DNA from: Scedosporium boydii
Lineage: Eukaryota > Ascomycota > Sordariomycetes > Microascales > Microascaceae
Assembly (NCBI GenBank): GCA_002221725.1
Contig: NJFT01000123.1
Location: forward strand, 51,525-115,524
Length of the DNA: 64,000 nt
Direction: 5' to 3'
Both the position numbers and the translations under genes were made by a program. Below the pieces are notes generated by a model, which was not told the DNA's origin, did not search any database, and saw only the letters and a program-made list of their open reading frames with translations. Below, piece by piece: positions 55,128-64,000 of this stretch (positions are counted from its first letter, which is position 1; each line of letters starts with the position of its first letter).

Positions 55128-57196
55128 TCAAAGGTTCTTATGCTTCTTAGTCTGCTGAGCCTTGCGGGCTCGCTTCAACCCACGTTTGCAAAGGGGAGGC
55201 TCAGGCTCAGGCTCAGGCTCTTCCCCCCCAGCCTGCGCCAGAATAATCTCCGCAATCTTTTCCGCGACGGCATAGACCGTCTCGCAAGTAGTAGCTCCAA
55301 TCAAAGTAGGCTGAATGCCGCTATCAATGATCCTCAGCTTCTTGGTGCCGTAGACGAACAGGTCCTCGTCGACGACGCCACCCCACTCGCGAGGCATCTT
55401 GGCCGTGGTACCGATGGGATGGAAAACGGAAGGAATAACGTTATTCTTGACCCACGCGAGGAGCTGCTCGTCAGTCTCGACCTCCGGGCCGGGACTCGAC
55501 TCGACGGCTTCATACTGCGCGAGTTCCCCCGTCGTCATGAAGCGGCGCATGAACTTGACGATCTCGACCATGACGCGGAGATCGAGCGGGTTCGAGCCGG
55601 CGCGGTAGTCGACGAGAACCTCGGCGTCTGGGTGGGACGCGTTGAGGCGGATGTGCCCACGCGAGAATGGGTGGAGGTTCTGAACCGAACCGCCCGGACC
55701 GGAAAGCATCATTTCGTTGAAGACGACGTTGGGGGATCTGACGAGCTCGGAGTAGACCTTTTGCTGTTGGCGGTATCCCTCGATCTGCTCCGGCGTGTAG
55801 TCCGCGGGGAGGAACTCGGCGGGGTCCTGCGCGGCGTATTCGGCGGCGAGGGCTTCGTAAGCCTCGGGCGCAACGACGGGGAGACCCAGCATGGCGGCAA
55901 GGTTAGGATAAGCTCCAGGTCCGACGCCGGGGCCGTAGACGGGGGTCTCGTTGGTCGGGGCCTTGCCCCATTCGTAGGCGATGATGGGGATGTAGCTGTG
56001 GTCCTGGAAATTGGCGCCGACTCCGGGGAGGTCGAGCTTGGTCTCGATGCCGGCCTCAGCGAGGTGGGAGGCGGGTCCGATGCCGCTGAGCATGAGGATC
56101 TGGGGGGTGTGGATGGCGCCGGCGGCGAGGATGACTTCGCGCTTGGCTTTGACGGTGATGGGCTCGGCGGACGTGTCGTTTCCGGAACGAAAAGTCACGG
56201 CCGAGGCGGTCAGGACGTCGTTGGAGCCGTCGAAGAGGATGGTGGAGACCTTGGCGCCGACGATCATTTGGTAGTTGTCGCGCTGGAGGCCGTCCCAGTG
56301 GCCGGTGCGGGCGTAGGATCGTTGGAAGTTGACGTTGTCTTGGGCCATGGGGTACCAGTAGAGACCGGCCTCACCGGCACCCGAGTCGACGGGGATGTTC
56401 ACGCCGGGTACTTTGGACATGGCATCGTAAAGAATCACTTTTGGGGGCAGGCGTGTAAGTCAAAGATTCGTGGGGAAAGGAATGAAGAAGTCAACTTGAC
56501 AAGGGGGCACATACTAGTCTGGTCACTGGCACTTCCATTACTGAACGAGACTTGAATCTCGGCATCAGTACCCCAATAATCCAAGTCGTAAAGAATCTTA
56601 AACTTTTCGACCTGGTCTTCGGTCGGGGGGTTGAGAGTCATAGCCTAGTGGGAACCGTCAGACGCTGGAGACCAACTACCCTCGGTGTAGACTCCGGTGA
56701 TAAGTGGAGGAATCAATGAACATATCCATACCTTCCTAAAGTAGGGAAGAAGGCCATCCCAGTCCCAATCGGCAGCACCAGATCCACCCAGTGTCTTCCA
56801 AGCATCATACTCCTCCGAAGTACCCCTCAGGAACACCTGGCCGTTGACGAGCGAGCTGCCACCAACACCCTTCCCAATACCCACCAAGAAAGTCCGGTCA
56901 TTCAGGCCCGGGCTCGGCTGCGACGTGATGTCGTACATGCGCTGGAAGTCGAAACCGGTCTTCTCATGGAAGACACCCTCCTCGATGACGAGGACGGTGT
57001 ACTTGCCGTTCTCCGTCAGGCGATCGCCGACCGTGAGACCGGAGGTGCCGCCGCCGACGATGACGTAGTCGTACTCATCGGCCACTTCTTCGGCGCGGGT
57101 GAGGAGCTGGGCGTGTTCCGAGACCACGGGCCAAGCCGCGATGAGCTTGGCCGTCGCGCTCAGGAAGACCAGGACCGAACTTTTGAGATTGCGCAT
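55128..57196 (-). CDS. Secreted GMC-family FAD oxidoreductase
   Basis: Three exons on the - strand: 57196-56732, 56644-56515 and 56437-55128, giving 634 residues. A signal peptide (about 1-21) is followed by the FAD-binding Rossmann motif GGGTSG (48-53) and GVGGSSLVNG (110-119). Junctions restore YFRKAMTLNPP and SDQTMILYDAM. GMC signature 2 is visible as GAIHTPQILMLSGIGP. The catalytic His538 lies in FHPIGT; the second catalytic position, usually His or Asn, appears to be Thr581 in PTLIGATTCETVYA. This occurs in some ascomycete GMC clades of unknown substrate. The C-terminus adds a Pro-Glu repeat and a very basic tail (KRGLKRARKAQQTKKHK), odd for a secreted enzyme. It could supply peroxide or electrons for the LPMO, but that is inference. 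Confidence 0.92.
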
Positions 57197-59465
57197 GATC
57201 GTGAGGTTCTCTCAGACTCGGTGGACAATGTGCAATGGCGGATTAGTAAACGAGCGGCGGGAGAAGAGGCTATCAAGCTATGAAGAGGACGGGGAGCCTA
57301 AAGGAGTGAAAGCTCGTGAGGTCCCTCTTACAAGCACCATTACAGGGCGAGAGAGGCGGTATGGGACTGTATTTAAGCCAACGTCTCATGTTTGATCAAA
57401 TGGCCAGCCCACTCAGAGAGCTCGGCAGTCTAACTCCCTCGCCCGAAGTTGCGGGCAAGGCAAGACAAGCCATGAACAATCTATGGTTCAATGGAACATT
57501 GAAACAACAATATCGTGCAGCGAGGTCGCAACAATCCGGATCCTTCTCCACTGAGGACATTGTCTAAATCAGATCAGACAATATGCATTCTAGTATCCCC
57601 ATTGGAGGATTAGCGCCAAGACGCAGTTCATCTCGTCTCCCTGCCATCAGGCTCAATTGACAATGGGGGCCGAACAGGGGCTTTGTCAATGGAGCGGAGA
57701 GTGCCCAGGCCCAGAGCATTCAATGCTACCGCGGGTCGGGCGAATTAGTGGGAGGAGGCCTGGGGATGGGCGATGGTAAATTCAAGGCATCTCGACCCGG
57801 AGCAAGTGTAAGTGCGAGCGTTATGGTCTGATACCAATGCGGTAAAGAAACGATGGATGTCAAAACAAAATTGTCTAGGCAATATAGATGGGTTTGCATT
57901 TGCAACATGAAGTGGAATCTCTCTCGCAAAACCCTTGAACCATCGGAATCTGAAGAAGAAATGGCGATGAACTGCCTCGATTCTCACCAACACCCCGCGC
58001 CTTCACTGCTCACAAAGGGACGATATCACCAGAATGTTCATGTTCCACAATTCTCTTCTTGAGTATTACCGGATACAGCATCGCTTTGATTCCAACGCCC
58101 GGCTGTTATTATCACTAGATCGTTAGATTTACTCAGGCCAGGCCCGCGGGAGGCTCGGAATCTCGACCGATCGTATTAATCCCAATGTTGCATGCCGATA
58201 CAACCTTGGGAAAGATGGGCCGACTTTTACGAGATAATGCGCCGCCCATCCAGGGCGTAAATCCTGAGGTGTCCGTTCGCAGACAGCAATTTCTCCGAAC
58301 AGGAGTTGGCACATAATCCCCATGTTTCCGTAAATCTCCAGCCTGGACTGATAGAGGCCTATGCAATTGTTGAGCATGGTCCTTTGCAGAGACGCAACCC
58401 TTCCTTTCTCCAACAGCTTCTCCATGCCGATGTCCCCCGCCTTTCGCCCCCGGATGCGTATTCTTCCTCGAGGTACTAGAGAGGCGGCCCAGTAAACAGG
58501 ATCAACCCCCGACGTCTTGGCCTTGGTGACATCTACACATCTAGCCATTGACCAAAAAATGCAACGACACCTTCATCATGGGAGGAATGCTAAGAACTAG
58601 GAATGTTACCGCAGGCCGTTACATCGGGCTAATGACGTCCTACGAGCGTCGTGGAGGTCCCTGGTGGCACGCTTGACGCAGGTGCTGCAAGAAGATCCTA
58701 GGGCCCGGCTCCATTTGGCCTGGCCTGCATCTTTCAGTTCCTGCCAAGCCGGAGAATCATCCTCATTATTCCAAGTTGGTGCTGAGTCTAGCAAGAAGTC
58801 GTGTTAATATGCGCGAACCTGGCCAACTTCTTACCCTCCTCTACATCGCTTCGTAATATGAAGTAGCATCACCGGAGATGATCTTCAATAAAGAGACGCC
58901 AACTGAGGAAACACGGTTGACTAATTTCTTACTGATGTGAAGAAGCATGAAAACAAGTTTGGCGGTTTGAATTCTCACAAGGTTCCCGCCTTGACCTGTA
59001 GCAAGCGCAATCTCCCGGTTCCCTGGTTCTCATCTCAACTTATGCCTGGTCGCGTTAATACTTGCCTCAGGGAAGTTTGACGGGATTGCCATGTGGCATG
59101 ATTTGTTGGAGAGACAACAGCACTTCCAAATTTATCACCCAGATGATGGACGCCATGAGGGGACGAGCCGCCCTCTGACGATGGTGTGTCGTGTAAACAT
59201 CACTCAAGGACCTGAGTTTCTTCGTACTAACATCAAGCCATCGACTAATTTGGTTGTAATAAAGCTCTCTCATTCTCTTCGAGGCAACATCAAGGAAGTG
59301 GGCTTTGACGATTTCCCGTGATTTCAAATTATTGCAGAGATAAATATCGGGTTGAATTATTGTATATATAGCGACATGATAATCACCGTCCATGTCTCTC
59401 GCCTGATCTCGGCACCGCTCTGATGATACTCATCCTCTACAACTAAAACGAACTTAACTCCCACG
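57197..59465. other. GMC promoter and DUF4419 3' flank
   Basis: A 2.3-kb spacer between two - strand genes. A TTAAATAC sequence on the - strand near 57370 lies about 175 bp upstream of the GMC start and may act as a TATA-like element. The 420-nt ORF at 58129-58548 (-) has no family motif and is left unannotated. Confidence 0.5.
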
Positions 59466-60794
59466 CTATTGACAGTTTCCAGTTCTGAAATAATCAGGTA
59501 GTGAACGAAGTTCCAAGTCAATCACTTGTGTCGCATTCCGGTCATGCTCTACTGGACCGTAGAGGAGCCAGCCCGAGCTAGGCTGGAGCGTGCCGTGGTG
59601 AGTTGGGTCATCATCTACCTCAACATCCTCACCACCATCGTCTGCCTTGGCTTTTGCCGCCCTCTGATAAGCGTCAAGATAACCATCGGGATATCCCTCC
59701 GTGATCCTCTTGCCAAGCGTACCGGCAAGTACCATGGCCTGGAACCTCTCAACGACTCTGAAGTTGTCCATGACGAACGGCGCCTGTGCGTATCCGACCG
59801 GCAGACCTGTGATCGGAACCCTTGCATACGTTACCCCATCCAACCGAGCACCATCATGCCGCGCAGGATCGTAGCCAGGATCGCCTTTCTTGATGCGTGT
59901 GTACCTGCCAGCCGTATCCCACTGAAAGAACCCCGTGAGCCACCCATTGAGGAAGTACGGCGGCTCGCCACACAGACCGCCCGACTCGGCAACGACGATG
60001 CTGTTCCAGAAATCCTTGATCTCGTCGCTATCCGGTTCGTCGAAGCTCTTGACGAACCGCGATAGAATGGGCCGCAGCTGGACCTGGTACTCTGCTGGCT
60101 CATCACCGAATTCAGAGAGGCGGTCGAGCTTGTCGTACAGCTGCTTCCAGTCACTCTTTTCTCCAAGCAAAGTGACGGAGGGGAAACCACAGATGATGTC
60201 ACCTTCATACCGGAAGTACGCCTTCATGAGACCCATCATGAGGACGTTGGCCGTCATGCGGTCTGACTCGGTGGTCGTGGTGAAGTTGGGTTGAATCCAA
60301 TCCAAGAGCCAATCCGTCTTGACGCGGTCTTGGATCTCATATTGGAAGCGCTCGAGGACTCGGTACCACGTTACGTCCTCGATCTTGATAGTCTCGCGAC
60401 CTTCAGAGTCAACGAAGAGACTTCGGAGTTCTTCGGCATGGCTGTTCATGTAAAAGTTCATTTGCACGAGGATGGTGAACCAAACTTCCTCCGGCCGGAT
60501 GACGAAATGTAAGTGTTGCCCCCATGCATGGATCGCACCGCGGATGAAGCTGTCTGACGAAGGTTGCAGACCGGTCTCTTCAGTGATGTCCTCGAAGTCG
60601 AGGGATGACATGAGAATGTCGGCATCGGCTTGTATGAGCCCGCCGCCGACGCTCTCCTGGAAGAAGGTGTCTGCCGATGTGAGGGCTGCCGGGCCCGTGT
60701 ACGGCTTGGGCTCCCCTCCGGGGATGATGACGACCTTGGCCGTGGCGGAGGCTACACTGAGAGCCGAGACAAACCTAGATAGAGTTTGCCGCAT
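59466..60794 (-). CDS. Secreted DUF4419 protein
   Basis: A single exon of 442 residues. A signal peptide (about 1-19, ending SATA) precedes the DUF4419 region, which carries FIRGAIHAWGQHLHFVIRPE and EEVWFTILVQMNFYMNSHAEELR (about 84-125). It also has ETIKIEDVTWYRVLERF, GFPSVTLLGEKSDWKQLYDKL and GGLCGEPPYFLNGWLTGFF. All are recognisable landmarks of this widely distributed but uncharacterised family. There is no clear catalytic triad or metal site. It is tandem to the GMC gene on the same strand but 2.3 kb away, so co-transcription is unlikely. Function unknown; in fungi these are usually predicted extracellular. Confidence 0.85.
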   Translation of the reverse strand: MRQTLSRFVSALSVASATAKVVIIPGGEPKPYTGPAALTSADTFFQESVGGGLIQADADILMSSLDFEDITEETGLQPSSDSFIRGAIHAWGQHLHFVIRPEEVWFTILVQMNFYMNSHAEELRSLFVDSEGRETIKIEDVTWYRVLERFQYEIQDRVKTDWLLDWIQPNFTTTTESDRMTANVLMMGLMKAYFRYEGDIICGFPSVTLLGEKSDWKQLYDKLDRLSEFGDEPAEYQVQLRPILSRFVKSFDEPDSDEIKDFWNSIVVAESGGLCGEPPYFLNGWLTGFFQWDTAGRYTRIKKGDPGYDPARHDGARLDGVTYARVPITGLPVGYAQAPFVMDNFRVVERFQAMVLAGTLGKRITEGYPDGYLDAYQRAAKAKADDGGEDVEVDDDPTHHGTLQPSSGWLLYGPVEHDRNATQVIDLELRSLPDYFRTGNCQ

Positions 60795-63700
60795 CGTGAA
60801 TGTTCGGATATATTCGATCGAAATTTATGAAAGTAATCCCCCTTCTAATTCTTCGAGGGTAGGTCTGATTTTCCCTCAGAGCTCAGCCCGTTACTCTTTT
60901 CATAACATTACGAGGCAAAAGAGAGTTAGCTATCCGTCGCCTTTTAATACACATCTAGTTGTTAGAATCTCAAGGTTGATTTTATCAATCATTTCAGTCC
61001 CCAATTCCATCGCGATCGGCCTTACTTTACAGTGTCACCGCCACAGTCACTGGTGGATTTCATGCAGAGGAAGATAATCCGGGAAATAAGAGCAAAAGAA
61101 GTCGATCGTCTCCCGACATATATAGTATTTAATATAGCACAGCCTAGTTTTTCATTAAAAGAACGAACAACTTACATCTAGGTAACAATACTCAATTAAA
61201 GAACATTGAACCAACTAAAAAAAAAAATAGCTTCTCACCTGAAGGCCCTTCCCAGTCCTACTCCAAGGGTTGCGCCTCCTGCTTGGACCACTGGCGCGGC
61301 GTCCAGATGGGGATCTCCATTACTGCAGGATATTTCCGAGCTTTCTCTACTAGGTCCCTGGGAACTAGTTCGCGGCCCGCTGTACTTAAAACTTGGGTTG
61401 CGGTAGGATTGAACCCAGGCCCTCCCGGTCGGGGCCGAGAGGCAACGGACGCCTAGACCGTAGCTGCTTTCGAGGAAAGAGAGGAAAGGGGTAGGCCTTT
61501 GGTGAAAGGTCTCGGGATTATTGTTTGTGATGAGGCTATTCCGGGGGGGGTTTCTTTTTTCCTTTTGGCGGGAGATGTTGGTTGGGAAGGAGCCACGCAG
61601 GGCTGAGTTGGGCCTAGAGACGCGGAAGGAGGCACGGAGGAGGTACAAGCGGCACGGAAGGAGGCACAGGCGGCGTCGAGAGATTGGGGAAGGCACGTTC
61701 GTGAGGGCGGGGTTAGACACGAGGCTGACATGGACACTGCGGCAGATCTGAAGAAGAAAATGCTGTGCCACACAGAAAACAAACACAAACTAGCCACCTC
61801 AATCTGCAGTCGTCGAGACTCTGGCTTTCGGCATTCTCTCGGATTTGATATCAACTGTCGAACGCGGGAAAGATGTTGTCCTCGTCATCTTGTTGCAGTA
61901 ACATAACGCCCATCCACTTGGCCAAAACCAAACTCGGTGTATCCGAGGGCGGTTTCATTTCCACCTTACCTCGTATTTCTCTAAGTCTCCTCTCGACTAT
62001 GCCCAACAGCCGGTGCGGTCCTGTGCAAACTCGCTTGACCTCGCCAGAGACGGTTGGTATGTGAATCATCGCGTTGTCGGTTCAAGAGCCCTTGAGGGCT
62101 TGGTCAAGTTCATGCGGACATGCGAAAATTGCACCGTCGCATTGCAGACCATATATGTCTACGGCCGGTACACACGGAATATTGTTGTGCCTGAGCTTCC
62201 TCGAGCTTGCCCTTTCCTGGAACATCGTGAACGAGGCTCGCTTCATGAGCAGGGGCAGGCGCTAGACTCTAGAGTACGGCTGAAAGGTGCGACACAAGAC
62301 CAGATGCACGCACGAAGAAGCGTGTCTTAAACTCAGGTTGTTCGACTACCTCTCCAAAACCAAAAACGGAAGACACGCGGTGAAGAGCGTGGCTCGTGGC
62401 TTGACGGGACGACGCAATGCAATGCAAGGCCCGAAACTAGCAAAAGGACCAAATAGTCTGCTTCACACCCTAGCCCTAGGCTCTAAATGGACCGTGTGTG
62501 AGCCTGTCCCATCCGAACGAAGCCACCTCGCGATGGCTTCCTCAAAGGAATGGGGCTAGAGAGCGACGAAGTAGTTTATTGAGAAACCTTGAACGTTGCG
62601 ACGAGCCTATGAGCAATCGGGAGGTCGTCAAGTCTCGGATTAGCTCTTCATCGTCTGAAGTTTGGGACTTTCTAGAAGAAGCAACCAACACTGGAAGCGG
62701 ACCAGAGCGTCCGGGACTAGCCCGTCTCTTAGCAAGGATTAATGCGTGAGACGATATCATATCATCCTGGGTTTCTAAATATACTCAGCTGAAGTTGCCA
62801 AGACGAATCGGCACCGGAGTGGTGCCGACCTGACGTCCTCGATGGCTCGAAAAGCCAATGAGAGGCAAAGAAGCTAGCCCGAGTGCCAATCAAAGCGGTC
62901 GAGAAAAGGATAACGGACAAGGGTCACGATGCGATATGGCAGATATATTGACGTTGGGGAGGGCTTTTCAGGGGGGGTTCACGCTAGGCGATGGCGGATT
63001 AAGGTTAGAACAAGGGGGAATTGGGGGATAATTAGGTTGGATATCCGTATAAGTGGAGATGACACGCCTCAATGTGCAGCCAGGTCATCAGCACAGGCTG
63101 CAACGTCGACATGCGCCAACCAAATGTCCGCGAAATGATACGAGGGCTGATATGCTCCTCGAAGACGCAATGGCATACCTTACCCAGGACAGTCTAGCAC
63201 CCCCGAGACCATGACAGATGAGATGGGACCCAAAAGAGTAAGTGGAGAGAACCACCAGAGGGAACAACGCTCGCTGGGGCAGTGGGGAAGAATATTCACA
63301 TCTCATCATATTATCTGAACATAACGGGAATACGAAATCAATCATAGACATACGAAGCGGCCCAGCCAAGCCCTCAGCTCTTCGCTCTGCTTGCCCAATA
63401 ATGTGCTCAGCTTTGGCGGCCTCCTCGCCCCTCTCTCGGTGGACGGACCCAGGTCCGAAGTCCGAAGACCCGGCCGGAAAGCATTGGCGAGTTGATGAGA
63501 ACCCGAGTTCCTCCCCACATAAAATCCCGCCAAGCAAGCCTGTGCTGTGCTGCTTTTCTTTGCTGGGATTGGAGCAGAGAAAGCAGTATTACGAAGTAAG
63601 TCCGAAACCAAACTTTGTAAATTTCGTGAGGACTCATCCTCCGTATTCCTTCCTTTTTTTTGATCACTTTCTTTTTTTTAATGTTGGATTTTTCTTTTTC

Positions 63701-63846
63701 TTCTTCTTCTTTTTCGCATTTTCCTACCTTTTTCTCCCTTGTGGAGTGCCTCGACAATACTCGCTTTCTGTTCAATAAGTAACTTCTCCTCGTCATTCTT
63801 CCCAGCGTGAATAACCGGCTCCAAATCAGCCCGAGCCTTTCACACA
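60795..63846. other. 3-kb spacer with a Pol III-like element
   Basis: Apart from the element at 61217-61470, no gene was found. TACGAAGTA occurs at 63590-63598. The right end (63650-63840) is CT-rich leader of the last gene. Confidence 0.5.
61217..61470 (-). ncRNA. Candidate Pol III-transcribed tRNA-derived element (SINE-like)
   Basis: Read on the - strand, an A-box-like CGGTCTAGGCG (61460-61450) is followed 35 bp later by GTTCAATCC (61414-61406), which fits the B-box consensus GWTCRANNC. Between them is an 8-bp hairpin, CCTCTCGG/CCGGGAGG with a 6-nt loop. A run of 11 T on the - strand (61227-61217), a strong Pol III terminator, follows about 180 bp after the B box. The T-arm does not pair properly, so it is not a normal tRNA gene. 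Spacing and order fit a tRNA-derived SINE or a small Pol III RNA. A lone copy in this window prevents proof of mobility. Confidence 0.35.
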
Positions 63847-64000
63847 ATGAAGAAGGATTCCAAGGTAAGTCTAGGCTGCCGCATTTCTTACCCACACTCG
63901 ACTTACTCTATGCGAAGTACATGCTCTTCTCCCCCTTCCCCCCATTTTCCCACTTCACTCAGCCCCAAGGAAACACAAAATCAACAAAAAAAGTTCCCCC
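63847..64000 (+). CDS. 5' end of an unrecognised basic protein (partial)
   Basis: An 18-nt first exon encodes MKKDSK, then an intron at 63865-63962 (GTAAGT donor, CTCAG acceptor) and a second exon from 63963 reading PQGNTKSTKKVP to the end of the window. The ATG context CACACAATGA and the CT-rich leader before it support a real start. The protein begins Lys-rich, as do many nuclear or nucleolar proteins, but too little is present for a family. The rest lies outside. Confidence 0.5.
   Translation, partial: MKKDSKVSLGCRISYPHSTYSMRSTCSSPPSPHFPTSLSPKETQNQQKKFP

Noticed and set aside
55140..56555. 471-residue + strand ORF
   Set aside because: It lies exactly antisense to the GMC oxidoreductase exon 3; long antisense ORFs are expected opposite GC-rich coding exons, and it has no family motif.
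58129..58548. 139-residue - strand ORF
   Set aside because: No family motif and no promoter-like leader; probably chance.
61400..61470. Normal tRNA gene
   Set aside because: B-box-like sequence is present but the T-stem has three mismatches and the acceptor ends do not pair, so it is kept only as a tRNA-derived candidate.

Overview
This window looks like nuclear DNA from a filamentous ascomycete (Pezizomycotina, most likely a Sordariomycete). The supporting signs are short introns of about 50-120 bp with GTAnGT/GTGAGT-type donors and CTAAC/CTAAT branch points 8-20 bp before the acceptor, long gene-free spacers of 2-3.4 kb, and fungal marker genes: a CCG-8/Opi1-type repressor, the iron regulator HapX, a WSC-domain protein, an AA9 lytic polysaccharide monooxygenase carrying a fungal CBM1, and a GH45 protein. 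Exon structures were derived by eye from splice signals and from whether the reading frame and family motifs join correctly; no search was run. No transposase, reverse transcriptase, CRISPR array, virus or secondary-metabolite core gene was recognised.

Layout. 0-8 kb: tail of an unknown + gene, an Opi1/CCG-8 repressor (-), a 3.3-kb spacer with a cluster of TACGAAGTA motifs, and a Rkm4-type ribosomal lysine methyltransferase (+). 10-15 kb: an unrecognised three-exon gene (+), the AP-1 mu adaptin (-) and the AA9-CBM1 LPMO (-). 17-24 kb: a WSC membrane protein (-), the Ugo1-like mitochondrial carrier (-) divergent from the mitochondrial [2Fe-2S] ferredoxin Yah1 (+), then Rrp15 (-). 25-26 kb: a secreted GH45 protein (-) whose usual catalytic acid appears to be replaced. 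26-29 kb is gene-poor. 29-34 kb: cytosolic glutamyl-tRNA synthetase (-) divergent from mitochondrial uL1m (+), then a COG2-like protein (-). 36-47 kb: HapX (+) and a giant 1852-residue protein (+) with a divergent RasGAP-like stretch and Sel1-like C-terminus. 49-55 kb: a GRDP-like protein (+) and an F-box-like protein (+). 55-61 kb: a secreted GMC oxidoreductase (-) and a secreted DUF4419 protein (-). 61.2-61.5 kb carries a possible Pol III-type element, and the window ends in the first two exons of another + gene.

Functionally the region is mostly housekeeping: ribosome production and translation (Rkm4, Rrp15, GluRS, uL1m), mitochondrial fusion and Fe-S work (Ugo1-like, Yah1), Golgi/endosome traffic (AP-1 mu, COG2) and regulators of lipid and iron state (Opi1-type, HapX). 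Interspersed among these are secreted plant-biomass or surface proteins (AA9, GH45, GMC, WSC, DUF4419). HapX and Yah1 are both iron-linked but are about 13 kb apart, so nothing suggests a dedicated cluster. I found no convincing new multi-gene system. The best leads are the Pol III-like element, the GH45 protein lacking its usual acid, the giant protein, the recurring 9-bp motif and an orphan gene at 10.2-11.3 kb.
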